Source of the DNA: Actinoplanes aureus
GTDB lineage: Bacteria > Actinomycetota > Actinomycetes > Mycobacteriales > Micromonosporaceae
Length of the DNA: 64,000 nt
Direction of reading: 5' to 3'
Assembly (NCBI RefSeq): GCF_015704865.1
Contig: NZ_JADQTO010000008.1
Coordinates: forward strand, 89,231 to 153,230
Shown here one piece after another: positions 51,754 through 64,000 of this stretch (its first letter is position 1; every line of letters starts with the position of its first letter). The translations under genes were made by a program, and so were the position numbers. Below the pieces are notes generated by a model. The model ran no database searches and was not told the origin of the DNA. It was given only the letters and a program-made list of their open reading frames with translations.

Positions 51754-52833
51754 AACATCGCCGCCATCCCCAGCCCCACCACGTCGGTGTGGCATCTCGG
51801 CCCGCTGCCGATCCGGGCGTACGCGCTCTGCATCATCCTCGGCATGGTCGCCGCCACGCTCCTCATGGAGCAGCGGTTGCGCCACCGCGGGGTGGCGAAA
51901 TGGACCTCGCTCGACATGGTGGTGTGGGCGGTGCCGTTCGGCATCATCGGCGCCCGCGTCTACCACGTGATCACCTCGCCGCAGGACTACTTCGGTTCCG
52001 GCGGTGACCCGATCCGCGCCTTCTACATCTGGGAGGGCGGCCTCGGGATCTGGGGCGCGGTGGCCGGCGGCGCGCTGGGCGCCTGGATCGCGGCCCGGCA
52101 GATCGGCCTGCCGCTGAGCGTCTTCGCCGACGCGCTCGCACCGGCGCTGCCGGTGGCCCAGGCGATCGGCCGCCTCGGCAACTGGTTCAACAACGAGCTG
52201 TACGGCAAGGTAACCACCCTGCCGTGGGGTCTCGAGGTGCACGAGATGGACCCGGCCAACCCCGGCCACGCCACGGTGATCGACGGCGAGCCGGTGACCA
52301 AACCGGAGCTCTACCACCCCGCCTTCCTCTACGAGGCGATCTGGAACCTCGGTGTCGCCGGGTTGGTCTGGCTGCTGGACCGCAAGTTCAAGTTCGGCCG
52401 GGGCCGGGCGTTCGCGCTCTACGTGATGGCGTACACGGCGGGCCGGGCCTGGATCGAGATTCTCCGGGTGGACGAGGCCAACACCCTGTTCGGCGTACGG
52501 CTCAACGTCTTCACCGCGATCGTCATCTTCCTCGGCGCGGCGATCTACTTCGTGGCGGTCCGCGGCCCCCGGGAGTACGTGGTGCCGATCGACGCGCCGG
52601 ACACCGCGCCGGAGCCGGTCGCCGACAGTGACATCTCCCAGGTCGACGTGGCCGGCGAGGACGACAGCCGCAAGATGCCGACGGCGTACCAGGTGGTGAG
52701 CGAGGAACGGTTCCGGGCGTACCAGCGGACCGGCGTCCTGCCACCGGCCGAGCCCGCCGACTCGGTGCCCGCCTCGGTGGGCGGCTCCGACGCGGACGAG
52801 CCCGGGCCCTCCCGGCCCGCAGACGAGAACTGA
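51751..52833 (+). CDS. lgt: Lgt, prolipoprotein diacylglyceryl transferase
   Basis: First enzyme of lipoprotein maturation, transferring diacylglycerol from phosphatidylglycerol to the lipobox Cys; acts before LspA, encoded at 11247. 360 aa, seven helices. GARVYHVITSPQDYF, EGGLGIWGAVAGGALG, the signature GRLGNWFNNELYG, and YEAIWNLGVAG are present. An acidic/Pro-rich cytoplasmic tail of about 80 residues follows the last helix. GTG 51751 is used. Confidence 0.94.
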   Translation: MNIAAIPSPTTSVWHLGPLPIRAYALCIILGMVAATLLMEQRLRHRGVAKWTSLDMVVWAVPFGIIGARVYHVITSPQDYFGSGGDPIRAFYIWEGGLGIWGAVAGGALGAWIAARQIGLPLSVFADALAPALPVAQAIGRLGNWFNNELYGKVTTLPWGLEVHEMDPANPGHATVIDGEPVTKPELYHPAFLYEAIWNLGVAGLVWLLDRKFKFGRGRAFALYVMAYTAGRAWIEILRVDEANTLFGVRLNVFTAIVIFLGAAIYFVAVRGPREYVVPIDAPDTAPEPVADSDISQVDVAGEDDSRKMPTAYQVVSEERFRAYQRTGVLPPAEPADSVPASVGGSDADEPGPSRPADEN

Positions 52834-52847
52834 TTCCCGGGCCCGGC

Positions 52848-54038
52848 ATGCGCACGGCCGTGGTGGTGGGCGCGGGGATGGCCGGGCTGGCCGCCGCCGG
52901 CGCGCTGTCACGTACCGGCTGGCGGGTGACGGTCCTGGAACGCGCCGAACGGGTGGCCGGCCCGCCGACCGCGGTGGTGCTCTGGCCCAACGGCTTGCGC
53001 GCCCTGACCGCCCTCGACCCGGACGGCGGCTGGTCGGCCATCGCGTCACCACTGCCCGACGGCGGGGTGCGGCGTCCTGACGGGCAGTGGCTCGTCGCGC
53101 CTCGTACCCGTTCCGGCGCGGGCCCGGCTCCGGCCGCCGCCCACCTGGAGGACATCTACGACGCACTGGTCGCGGGTCTCGGCGAGCACGTCGAGATCCG
53201 TACCGGCTTCGACGCGACAACCGTCACCACCGGCCCCCGGCAACGTCCCGCGGTGAGCGACGGCCGAACCACCCTGGAAGCGGACCTGCTCATCGGCGCG
53301 GACGGCATCGACAGCCGGGTCCGGGCCGCCCTGGCACCCGAGTCGGTGGCGCTCGGCTCCGGGTTCGCCGCCTGGCAGGCCGTCATCCCCGCCTACCGGG
53401 TGCCGCGCCTGGAGGGCGACCGCTGCCCCGGCGGCGAGACGCTCGGCGCCGGCTACCGGTTCGTCGCGATCCCACTCGGCGAACGCGCGGCCGGCAAGGG
53501 CGGCGTCTACTGGGTGGCCACCGCGGCCGGCGCCACCCGCCCCGAATCGCCCGCCACCCAGCTGGCCCTGCTGCGCCGCTGGTTCGCCGGCTGGCCCGAA
53601 CCGGTCAGCGAACTCCTGGCCGCCACCCGCCCCGAGGAACTCGTCCCGCAGGGCGTCCGCGAACTGCGCCCATTGCCCCGCGCCTACGGCTTCCCATCCG
53701 GCCCCGGCGGCGTGGTCCTGCTCGGCGACGCCGCGCACGCCATGCCGCACCATCTCGGCCAGGGCGCCTGCCTGGCCTTCGAGGACGCGGCCACCCTGCG
53801 CCCCCTGATGGCCACCGCGAAGCCGGGCCCCGACCTGCGCGCCGCGGTCGAGGCCTACAGCCGCTTGCGCCGCCCGCGCACCACCAGCGTGGTCCGCCAG
53901 AACCGGCGGATGTCCGCGGTGGTCCAGGCCCGCGGCCGCCTCGCCCTCCGCGCCCGCGACGCCGCCCTCAACCACATGCGCCCGCGCATCCTCGGCCGCA
54001 CGCTCGACCCGGTCCCGGATTGGACCCCACCGGACTAA
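52848..54038 (+). CDS. FAD-dependent monooxygenase (PHBH fold)
   Basis: 396 aa aromatic-hydroxylase-type flavoprotein. N-terminal FAD motif VVVGAGMAGLAAAGALSRTG and ERAERVAGP, the mid-protein ADLLIGADGIDSRVR, and the second FAD motif VVLLGDAAHAMPHHLGQGA with FEDAATL. Substrate unknown. No partner reductase or pathway genes are next to it. It starts 14 nt after the lgt stop and is followed by a 728-nt non-coding stretch. Confidence 0.9.
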   Translation: MRTAVVVGAGMAGLAAAGALSRTGWRVTVLERAERVAGPPTAVVLWPNGLRALTALDPDGGWSAIASPLPDGGVRRPDGQWLVAPRTRSGAGPAPAAAHLEDIYDALVAGLGEHVEIRTGFDATTVTTGPRQRPAVSDGRTTLEADLLIGADGIDSRVRAALAPESVALGSGFAAWQAVIPAYRVPRLEGDRCPGGETLGAGYRFVAIPLGERAAGKGGVYWVATAAGATRPESPATQLALLRRWFAGWPEPVSELLAATRPEELVPQGVRELRPLPRAYGFPSGPGGVVLLGDAAHAMPHHLGQGACLAFEDAATLRPLMATAKPGPDLRAAVEAYSRLRRPRTTSVVRQNRRMSAVVQARGRLALRARDAALNHMRPRILGRTLDPVPDWTPPD

Positions 54039-54043
54039 CCCTT

Positions 54044-54100
54044 TTCCGGTACGCGCCACACCTCCCGAAAAATCCCCCACGCCCGCCGTGCCACGCGACC
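54044..54100 (+). repeat. Diverged relative of the 98-bp inverted repeat
   Basis: TTCCGGTACGCGC (54044-54056) and CCCGCCGTGCCACGCGACC (54082-54100) match TTCCGGGGTACGCGC and CCCGCCGAGCCGCGCGACC in 19949-20010 (17 of 19 in the second block) with similar spacing (38 vs 43 nt). Between them alignment is poor. Suggests a small dispersed repeat family. Confidence 0.4.
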
Positions 54101-54378
54101 GCCTGCCCACTCCCGGCCGCCCGGCGACCGCCGGGCCACGCACACGGCGAGCCCTGCCATCACTCAGCCCCGGTCCCGGCTGGCGCCGGGGCACGTCATG
54201 GGCCGCGCTCGGGTTGGGTGCGTGGCTGCCGGCCGGCGGCGCTCGGCCGGCGCCGGGGCACGCGGTCCGCCGTCACGCGCGAGCGTGGTTGCTAAGGCCC
54301 GCTCGGGTCGAGGTCTCTATCCGCCCGGCACCAGGCAGCCCTCCACGCTGGCCCCGGTAGCCCGGCTAGCGCTGGGCG

Positions 54379-54480
54379 CGTTATGCGGGCCGGGTTGGGT
54401 GCGTGGTGGACGGCTGGGGGTGCCGGGCCGTCGGTGGGGCACGTTATGCGGGCCGGGATAGGTGGCTGGTGGACGGCTGG
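54379..54480 (+). repeat. 63-bp-period direct repeat
   Basis: CGTTATGCGGGCCGGG followed by a G/T-rich block ending GTGGACGGCTGG occurs at 54379-54417 and 54442-54480; 35 of 39 bases agree. Only two units are clear; a 16-mer of the unit is also found at 54210-54225. Confidence 0.75.
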
Positions 54481-54766
54481 TGGTGGGGCGCGTGGTGGCC
54501 GTGCGGATCTGCGAGGTCGCGTTACGCGGTGCCGGTGTGAGCGCGTCCGACCGCAAGATCAGATTGTGATAGCGGCGCCGACCGGTCCGGCACCACGAGG
54601 GAGAAAAAGATCTCACACCGGGATTCACCCGTTAGGCACCCCTCCGGCCCGGGCGGCGAGCGCTCTGCGAGCTCCGTAGCGCACGCTTGGGTAATGAGTC
54701 AAACGGACAGCGGTGCTTACGGCGTACCAAATCTTGGGAACTGTGAGGGAATCGCTGCCGCGCGCC

Positions 54767-55639
54767 TCAGAGAGGCGCGGCGGCCGGCTCGGCGATGCAG
54801 GCCGTGCCCACCCGGCGGAAGCCGACCTTGGTGTAGAGCCGCGCCACGTCGTCGTCGCCCGCGGAGAGGAAGACCAGGCTCACCCCGGAGGCCAGCAACC
54901 GCCCGGCCAAAGTGGCCGTGAGCTGGGAGGCGTAACCACGTCCGCGCGCTGACGGCAACGTGGCCACCCCGACGATCTCGGCGGTGTCGCCGACCCGCTG
55001 GCTGGTGGCGGTGGCCAGGATGCCGTCGGCGGGCGACTCCACCACCGCGGTCACGTAGTCACCGCTGTCGAAGAGTCGCTGGGCCTGCCGCACCGCCTCC
55101 TGGGTGGGCGGCGCCGCGGCGTCCCGCTCGGTCGGGCCGGCGCCGTCGATGACCAGCGTTTTCTCCACCATCTCCATGGGTGCGCGGTGGGCCGGCATGC
55201 CGAAGCCCAGCCGGGCGACGGCCCGGGAGGCACCCAGGTCGGCGGGGAAGCTGGGTGCCGCCGTGTCCAGGTAGCGGATGCTGGCGCCGTGCACCGGCAG
55301 GTCCGGGACCAGCGCTTTCGGATCCAGGGTGAGCAGCGGTGCCAGCAGCACGTCCAGGCCTGCGGATCGGGCTACCGCCAGCAGGTCGGGCGTCGTCTCG
55401 TGGACCCACTCGAACGCCTCGGGAAGGCCCAGCTCGCGCTGCCGTTGCCGGGTGGCCGTGATGTCCGCTGCCGAGGGGGTGTGCGAACCACGCTTCGGCC
55501 GTGCATAGTAGGGCCAGCCCTCTCCCTCGCGGATGAAGAGGATCAGCGAGCCGATCTCTTCGATCCGCGCCCAGGGGCGAGGCAAAGCGTCGTAGAACCG
55601 CTCGAGTCGGTCGAAGAGGCCGGAATCCGCTGGCGCCAT
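54767..55639 (-). CDS. GNAT-family acetyltransferase
   Basis: 290 aa. The C-terminal GNAT domain has TAEIVGVATLPSARGRGYASQL (acetyl-CoA binding V-x-T-x-P-x-x-R-G-x-G) and VFLSAGDDDVARLYTKVGFRRVGT. The N-terminal 140 residues are a second, degenerate GNAT-like half. Substrate unknown. ATG start at 55639; divergent from gltB with 181 nt between start codons. Confidence 0.85.
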   Translation of the reverse strand: MAPADSGLFDRLERFYDALPRPWARIEEIGSLILFIREGEGWPYYARPKRGSHTPSAADITATRQRQRELGLPEAFEWVHETTPDLLAVARSAGLDVLLAPLLTLDPKALVPDLPVHGASIRYLDTAAPSFPADLGASRAVARLGFGMPAHRAPMEMVEKTLVIDGAGPTERDAAAPPTQEAVRQAQRLFDSGDYVTAVVESPADGILATATSQRVGDTAEIVGVATLPSARGRGYASQLTATLAGRLLASGVSLVFLSAGDDDVARLYTKVGFRRVGTACIAEPAAAPL

Positions 55640-55734
55640 CGCGCGAGACTACCGGTCCGCACACCGGCTGTGCTATTCAGTTCGTCCGCGGATCGGTGCG
55701 AGGTGTGATCAATCCGCATCTGGCGGAGATCAGT

Positions 55735-55759
55735 GTCTCTTAACGTAGACTCAAGAGAC
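55735..55759. promoter_or_regulatory. 25-bp inverted repeat upstream of gltB
   Basis: GTCTCTT (55735-55741) and AAGAGAC (55753-55759), exact complements with an 11-nt AT-richer spacer. It begins 85 nt before the GTG start of gltB, which suits an operator or promoter element. It does not match the GlnR box pattern (gTnAc-n6-GaAAc). Confidence 0.5.
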
Positions 55760-55819
55760 TTTGCAGGGCCGACGTCGTCCCGACCTCGAAACGAAACACC
55801 AGTGACGACAGGAGGCCCG

Positions 55820-60365
<4,546 letters not shown>

Positions 60366-60373
<8 letters not shown>

Positions 60374-61835
60374 TCCGAACGGTTTCCTCCGGTACGAGCG
60401 TCAGCTCCCGAAGCGCCGCCCGGTTCCCGTCCGGATCATGGACTGGAAAGAGGTCTACCCGCCCGCGGGTGAGGAGCTCATCCGCGACCAGGCGACGCGC
60501 TGCATGGACTGCGGCATCCCGTTCTGCCACGAGGGCTGCCCGCTGGGCAACCGCATCCCGGACTGGAACGACCTGGTGCGTACCGGTTCGTGGGACGCGG
60601 CGGTGGAGTCGCTGCACGCCACCAACAACTTCCCGGAGTTCACCGGGCGGCTCTGCCCGGCGCCCTGCGAGGCGGCGTGCGTGCTCGGTATCGCCGACGA
60701 CCCGGTGACCATCAAGCAGGTCGAGGTGGAGATCGCCAACCACGCCTTCGGGCGGGGCCTGGTGCCGCAGCCGGCACCGGCTGCGACCGGCAAGTCGGTC
60801 GCGGTGGTCGGTTCCGGTCCGGCCGGCCTGGCGGCCGCCCAGCAGCTGGCGCGGGCCGGGCACGCGGTCACGGTCTACGAGCGCGACGACCGGATCGGCG
60901 GTCTTCTCCGGTACGGGATTCCGGACTTCAAGATCGAGAAGGACGTCATCGACGCGCGCCTGGTGCAGATGGCCGCCGAGGGCGTCGTCTTCCAGGCCGG
61001 GGTCAACGTGGGCGTCGACCTGACCGCCGACGACCTGCGTGACCGGTACGACGCGGTGCTGCTCGCCGCGGGCGCGCTGGCCGGCCGGGACACCCCGGAC
61101 ACCCCGGGCCGCGAGCTGAAGGGCGTGCACCTGGCGATGGAACACCTGGTTCCCGCCAATCGCATCGTCGCCGGTTTGCAGGACACCACGCCGATCGACG
61201 CCAAGGGCAAGCACGTCATCATCATCGGCGGCGGCGACACCGGCGCCGACTGCCTCGGTGTGGCCCACCGCCAGGGCGCGGCCTCGGTCACCCAGCTCGA
61301 CCAGTACCCGCTGCCGCCGGAGGTCCGCACCGGCGTCAAGGACCCGTGGCCGACCTGGCCGCTGATCCTGCGCAACTACGCCGCGCACGAGGAAGGCGGC
61401 GACCGGGTCTTCGGTGTCGCGGTGCAGGAGTTCGTCGGCGACGGCGACGGCAACCTGACCGCCATCCGGATCGCCGAGGTCCAGGTCCAGCGCATCGACG
61501 GCGTCCGTACGGTCACCGTCACTCCCGGCTCGGAGCGTGAGCTCCGCGCCGACCTGGTGCTGCTCGCGGTCGGTTTCGAGGGCACCGAGGACCAGCCCCT
61601 GCTGGCCCAGTTCGGGATCAGCCGCAACCGGCGCAACGTGCTCGACGCCGACCAGACGTGGCAGACCTCGGCCGAGGGCGTCTTCGTCGCCGGCGACATG
61701 CATCGCGGGGCCTCCCTGATCGTCTGGGCGATCGCCGAGGGCCGGGCGGCCGCGGCGGCCATCCACGAGTACCTGGGCGCGGCAGGTGACCTGCCGGCTC
61801 CGGTGCGTGCGGACCAGCAGCCGCTCTCGGTCTGA
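60366..61835 (+). CDS. gltD: GltD, glutamate synthase small subunit
   Basis: Passes electrons from NAD(P)H through FAD and 4Fe-4S centres to GltB. 489 aa. N-terminal cysteines in CMDCGIPFCHEGCPLGN and CPAPCEAACVLGI, FAD motif VVGSGPAGLAAAQQLARAG with ERDDRIGGLLRYGIPDFK, NAD(P)H motif IIIGGGDTGADCLGVA and the late VFVAGDMHRGASL. GTG 60366 overlaps the gltB stop. A strong terminator follows. Confidence 0.95.
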
Positions 61836-61849
61836 CCTGATCGGCCGTT

Positions 61850-61883
61850 AAGGCCCGTCACCCTGTCGGGGTGGCGGGCCTTT
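61850..61883 (+). terminator. Terminator of the gltBD operon
   Basis: AAGGCCCGTCACCC (61850-61863) pairs with GGGTGGCGGGCCTT (61869-61882), 14 pairs with one G-U, a 5-nt loop, and a short T run. It begins 15 nt after the gltD stop. Confidence 0.85.
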
Positions 61884-62081
61884 GCGCTGGTGAACCGGGG
61901 TTGCGGTATGTGCCGTCGGGCGCCGGACGGCGACCGATAAGCTGAACCGGCGGTCGCTGAAGCCCGCGGACGACGCAGCGCACCCCGTGGAACCCGCGGG
62001 TTGACCTCGCCGTCGACACCCGCAGTTCATGCCGAGGACGGGGGTCGGCCGCCGGGCCGCCCCAGAAGAAGGACTAGCCTG

Positions 62082-63518
62082 ATGGCCGTGACACGCCGCG
62101 CAAAAATCGTCTGCACGATGGGCCCCGCCACCAAATCGCCGGAGCGCATGCTCGGCCTGGTCGAGGCGGGAATGAACGTGGCCCGGATGAACTTCAGCCA
62201 CGACACCCGTGAGAACCACAAGGAGATGTACGAGCTGGTTCGCGCGGCCGCCGAGCAGGCTGACCGCCCGGTCGCCATCCTGGCCGACCTCCAGGGTCCG
62301 AAGATCCGCCTCGGCAAGTTCGCCGACGGCCCGCACCGCTGGGAGACCGGTGACCGCGTGGTCATCACCAGCGAGGACATCCTCGGCACCAAGGAGCGCG
62401 TCTCCTGCACCTATACGAAGCTGCCGCACGAGGTCAAGACGGGTGACCGTCTCCTGATCGACGACGGCAAGGTCGCGGTCGAGGTCACCGGGGTCGAGGG
62501 CGAGGACATCCAGTGCCTGGTCGTCGAGGGCGGCCCGGTCAGCAACAACAAGGGCGTCTCGCTGCCGAACGTCGCGGTGAGCGTCCCGGCGCTGAGCGAC
62601 AAGGACGAGGAGGACCTGCGCTTCGCGCTCGGCCTCGGCGTCGACCTGATCGCGCTCTCGTTCGTCCGCGCGCCGGAGGACATCAACCTGGTCCACAAGA
62701 TCATGGACGAGGAGGGCCGCCGGGTCCCGGTCATCGCCAAGGTGGAGAAGCCGGAGGCGGTCGAGCACCTCGAGGCCATCGTGCTCGCCTTCGACGGCGT
62801 CATGGTCGCCCGTGGTGACCTCGGTGTCGAGCTGCCGCTGGACCAGGTCCCGCTGGTGCAGAAGCGTGCCGTGCAGCTGTGCCGGGAGAACGCGAAGCCG
62901 GTCATCGTCGCGACCCAGATGCTCGACTCGATGATCGAGAACTCGCGCCCGACCCGCGCCGAGGCCTCCGACGTCGCCAACGCGGTGCTCGACGGCACCG
63001 ACGCGGTCATGCTCTCCGGCGAGACCAGCGTTGGCAAGTACCCGGTGCTCACCGTCAGCACGATGGCGAAGATCGTCAGCACCACCGAGGCCGGTGGCAT
63101 GGGCGTGCCGCGGCTGCAGCACGACCCGCGTACGCACGGTGGCGCGCTGACCGTCGCCGCCTCGCAGATCGCCCGGCACATCGGCGCGAAGGCGCTCGTC
63201 GCGTTCTCGCAGACCGGTGACACCGTGCGCCGCCTCGCCCGGCTGCACTGCGACCTGCCGCTGTACGCGTTCACCCCGGTCCCCGAGGTCCGCAACACCC
63301 TCGCGCTGAGCTGGGGCGTGGAGACCTTCCTGACCGACTTCGTCGAGCACACCGACGACATGTTCCGCCAGGTCGACGCGAAGATGCTGGGTCTCGGCCT
63401 GGCCAAGCCCGGCGACTACGTGGTCGTCGTGGCCGGCTCCCCGCCGAACGCGCCCGGTTCCACCAACACCCTGCGCGTGCACCAGCTCGGCACGCTGGTC
63501 GACCCGGCGACGGTGTGA
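62082..63518 (+). CDS. pyk: Pyruvate kinase
   Basis: Catalyses PEP + ADP to pyruvate + ATP. 478 aa. RRAKIVCTMGPATKS, MNVARMNFSH, IAKVEKPEAVEHLEAI (catalytic Lys/Glu), MVARGDLGVELPLDQVP and the C-terminal ATQMLDSMIE with SDVANAVLDGTDAVMLSGE are conserved. The ATG at 62082 follows AAGGA; in-frame sequence further upstream (from 62001) has no conserved residues. The 199-nt gap before it must contain its promoter. Confidence 0.97.
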   Translation: MAVTRRAKIVCTMGPATKSPERMLGLVEAGMNVARMNFSHDTRENHKEMYELVRAAAEQADRPVAILADLQGPKIRLGKFADGPHRWETGDRVVITSEDILGTKERVSCTYTKLPHEVKTGDRLLIDDGKVAVEVTGVEGEDIQCLVVEGGPVSNNKGVSLPNVAVSVPALSDKDEEDLRFALGLGVDLIALSFVRAPEDINLVHKIMDEEGRRVPVIAKVEKPEAVEHLEAIVLAFDGVMVARGDLGVELPLDQVPLVQKRAVQLCRENAKPVIVATQMLDSMIENSRPTRAEASDVANAVLDGTDAVMLSGETSVGKYPVLTVSTMAKIVSTTEAGGMGVPRLQHDPRTHGGALTVAASQIARHIGAKALVAFSQTGDTVRRLARLHCDLPLYAFTPVPEVRNTLALSWGVETFLTDFVEHTDDMFRQVDAKMLGLGLAKPGDYVVVVAGSPPNAPGSTNTLRVHQLGTLVDPATV

Positions 63519-63524
63519 CCTCGC

Positions 63525-64000
63525 GTGACGTCGCACATCCGGGGACAGGCCGCGGTCGATCAGCTTCTGGAACTTCTGGACCTGCGGCAGATCGATCCGG
63601 CCACCTTCCAGGGTGACAGCCCGAAAACGGGTGCCCAGCGCGTGTTCGGCGGCCAGGTCGCCGGGCAGGCGCTGGTCGCCGCGGGGCGTACCGTCGATCC
63701 GAGCCGGCTCGTGCACTCGCTGCACGGCTACTTCGTGCGTCCCGGTGACCCCACCGTGCCGATCACCTTCCACGTCGAGCACATCCGTGACGGCCGGTCG
63801 TTCTCGGTACGCCGCTCCACCGCCAAGCAGCACGGCAAGACGATCTTCTTCATGTCGGCGTCGTTCCAGGTGCCGGAGGAGGGGATGGACCACCACACTC
63901 CGGCGCCCACCGACGTGCCGGAGCCCGAGGACGTACCCACCATGCGCGACTGGGTGGAGCGGTACCCGGACCGGATGGCCCTGTTCAAGGCGGCACCGCA
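63525..64000 (+). CDS. TesB-family acyl-CoA thioesterase II, 5' part
   Basis: Hydrolyses acyl-CoA thioesters. 158 codons are present; the gene runs off the window end. It starts at GTG 63525, 6 nt after pyk, so it is probably co-transcribed. Readable family features: double hot-dog fold start AAVDQLLELLDLRQIDPATFQG, then RVFGGQVAGQALVAAGRTV, LHGYFVRPGDP and RDGRSFSVRRSTAKQHGK. The catalytic Asp-Gln-Thr triad of the second half is outside the window. Confidence 0.85.
   Translation, partial: MTSHIRGQAAVDQLLELLDLRQIDPATFQGDSPKTGAQRVFGGQVAGQALVAAGRTVDPSRLVHSLHGYFVRPGDPTVPITFHVEHIRDGRSFSVRRSTAKQHGKTIFFMSASFQVPEEGMDHHTPAPTDVPEPEDVPTMRDWVERYPDRMALFKAAP

Larger units (their letters stand above)
54039..54766. 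other. 728-nt gene-free, repeat-rich stretch
   Basis: Non-coding with no convincing gene on either strand. Contains the 16-mer CGGGTTGGGTGCGTGG at 54210-54225 and 54391-54406, and a 39-nt unit repeated with a 63-nt period (54379-54417 and 54442-54480). The left end (54044-54100) resembles the 98-bp inverted repeat at 19952. Mostly G/T-rich on the + strand. No terminator or clear promoter was assigned. Confidence 0.6.

Overview
The window is 64 kb of high-GC chromosomal DNA from an actinomycete. GTG/TTG starts, ATGA/GTGA overlaps, PriA-type histidine/tryptophan metabolism, Wag31/DivIVA, SepF, EspI-like ATPases and iron boxes of the IdeR/DmdR type all point there. The gene content (dcw cluster, Streptomyces-type S4, many proline-rich proteins) suggests a filamentous genus close to Micromonosporaceae/Actinoplanes. 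That placement is inference. No rRNA, tRNA, CRISPR array, insertion sequence or prophage was found; nearly everything is ordinary chromosome.

Layout. 1-9.2 kb: division and cell-wall (dcw) cluster: 3' end of mraY, ftsW, murG, murC, ftsQ, ftsZ, a PLP-binding YggS protein, sepF, a YggT-family gene and divIVA. 9.3-19 kb: a membrane protein with a Zn-like Cys/His tail, DUF167, a DksA/TraR-like regulator, lspA, an RluD-type pseudouridine synthase, two unassigned proteins (one an EspI/ParA-like ATPase) and dnaE. 19-22.5 kb: DUF2567-like membrane protein, a lipoprotein gene boxed by a 98-bp inverted repeat, a Lon N-domain protein and a hypothetical. 22.5-30 kb: hisD-C-B-(53-aa membrane ORF)-H-(106-aa membrane ORF)-A, then a divergent LysR/EamA pair, then hisF. 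30-42 kb: accessory block with a YczE membrane protein divergent from a MocR regulator, a VOC protein, a long-chain acyl-CoA synthetase, a second MocR regulator overlapping a convergent APC permease, a DinB/MDMPI-like protein and a two-gene heterodimeric ABC exporter. 42-45.6 kb: a Streptomyces-type rpsD divergent from a DUF2470 protein with two abutting iron boxes between them, then a long disordered protein. 45.7-52.8 kb: hisI-trpE-trpM, a small antisense gene, trpC-trpB-trpA and lgt. 52.8-64 kb: FAD monooxygenase, a 728-bp repeat-rich non-coding stretch, a GNAT acetyltransferase, gltB-gltD, a strong terminator, pyk and the 5' part of a TesB-type thioesterase.

How the parts work together. 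The dcw genes supply lipid II and the septal machinery (FtsW, FtsQ, FtsZ, SepF) plus polar growth (DivIVA). The his genes lack trpF nearby because HisA is the bifunctional PriA type; hisI has moved next to trpE. trp genes and gltBD supply tryptophan and glutamate. lspA and lgt, two steps of lipoprotein maturation, sit about 40 kb apart.

Most notable non-routine signals: two near-consensus iron-repressor boxes between a ribosomal S4 gene and a DUF2470 gene; a 98-bp, 97% identical inverted repeat around a lipoprotein gene, with a diverged third copy 34 kb away; four inverted repeats stacked in the ftsQ-ftsZ gap; complementary active-site degeneracy in the two ABC subunits; a 306-bp convergent overlap of a regulator and a permease; and a recurrent -10-to-start spacing of 6-8 nt suggesting leaderless transcripts.
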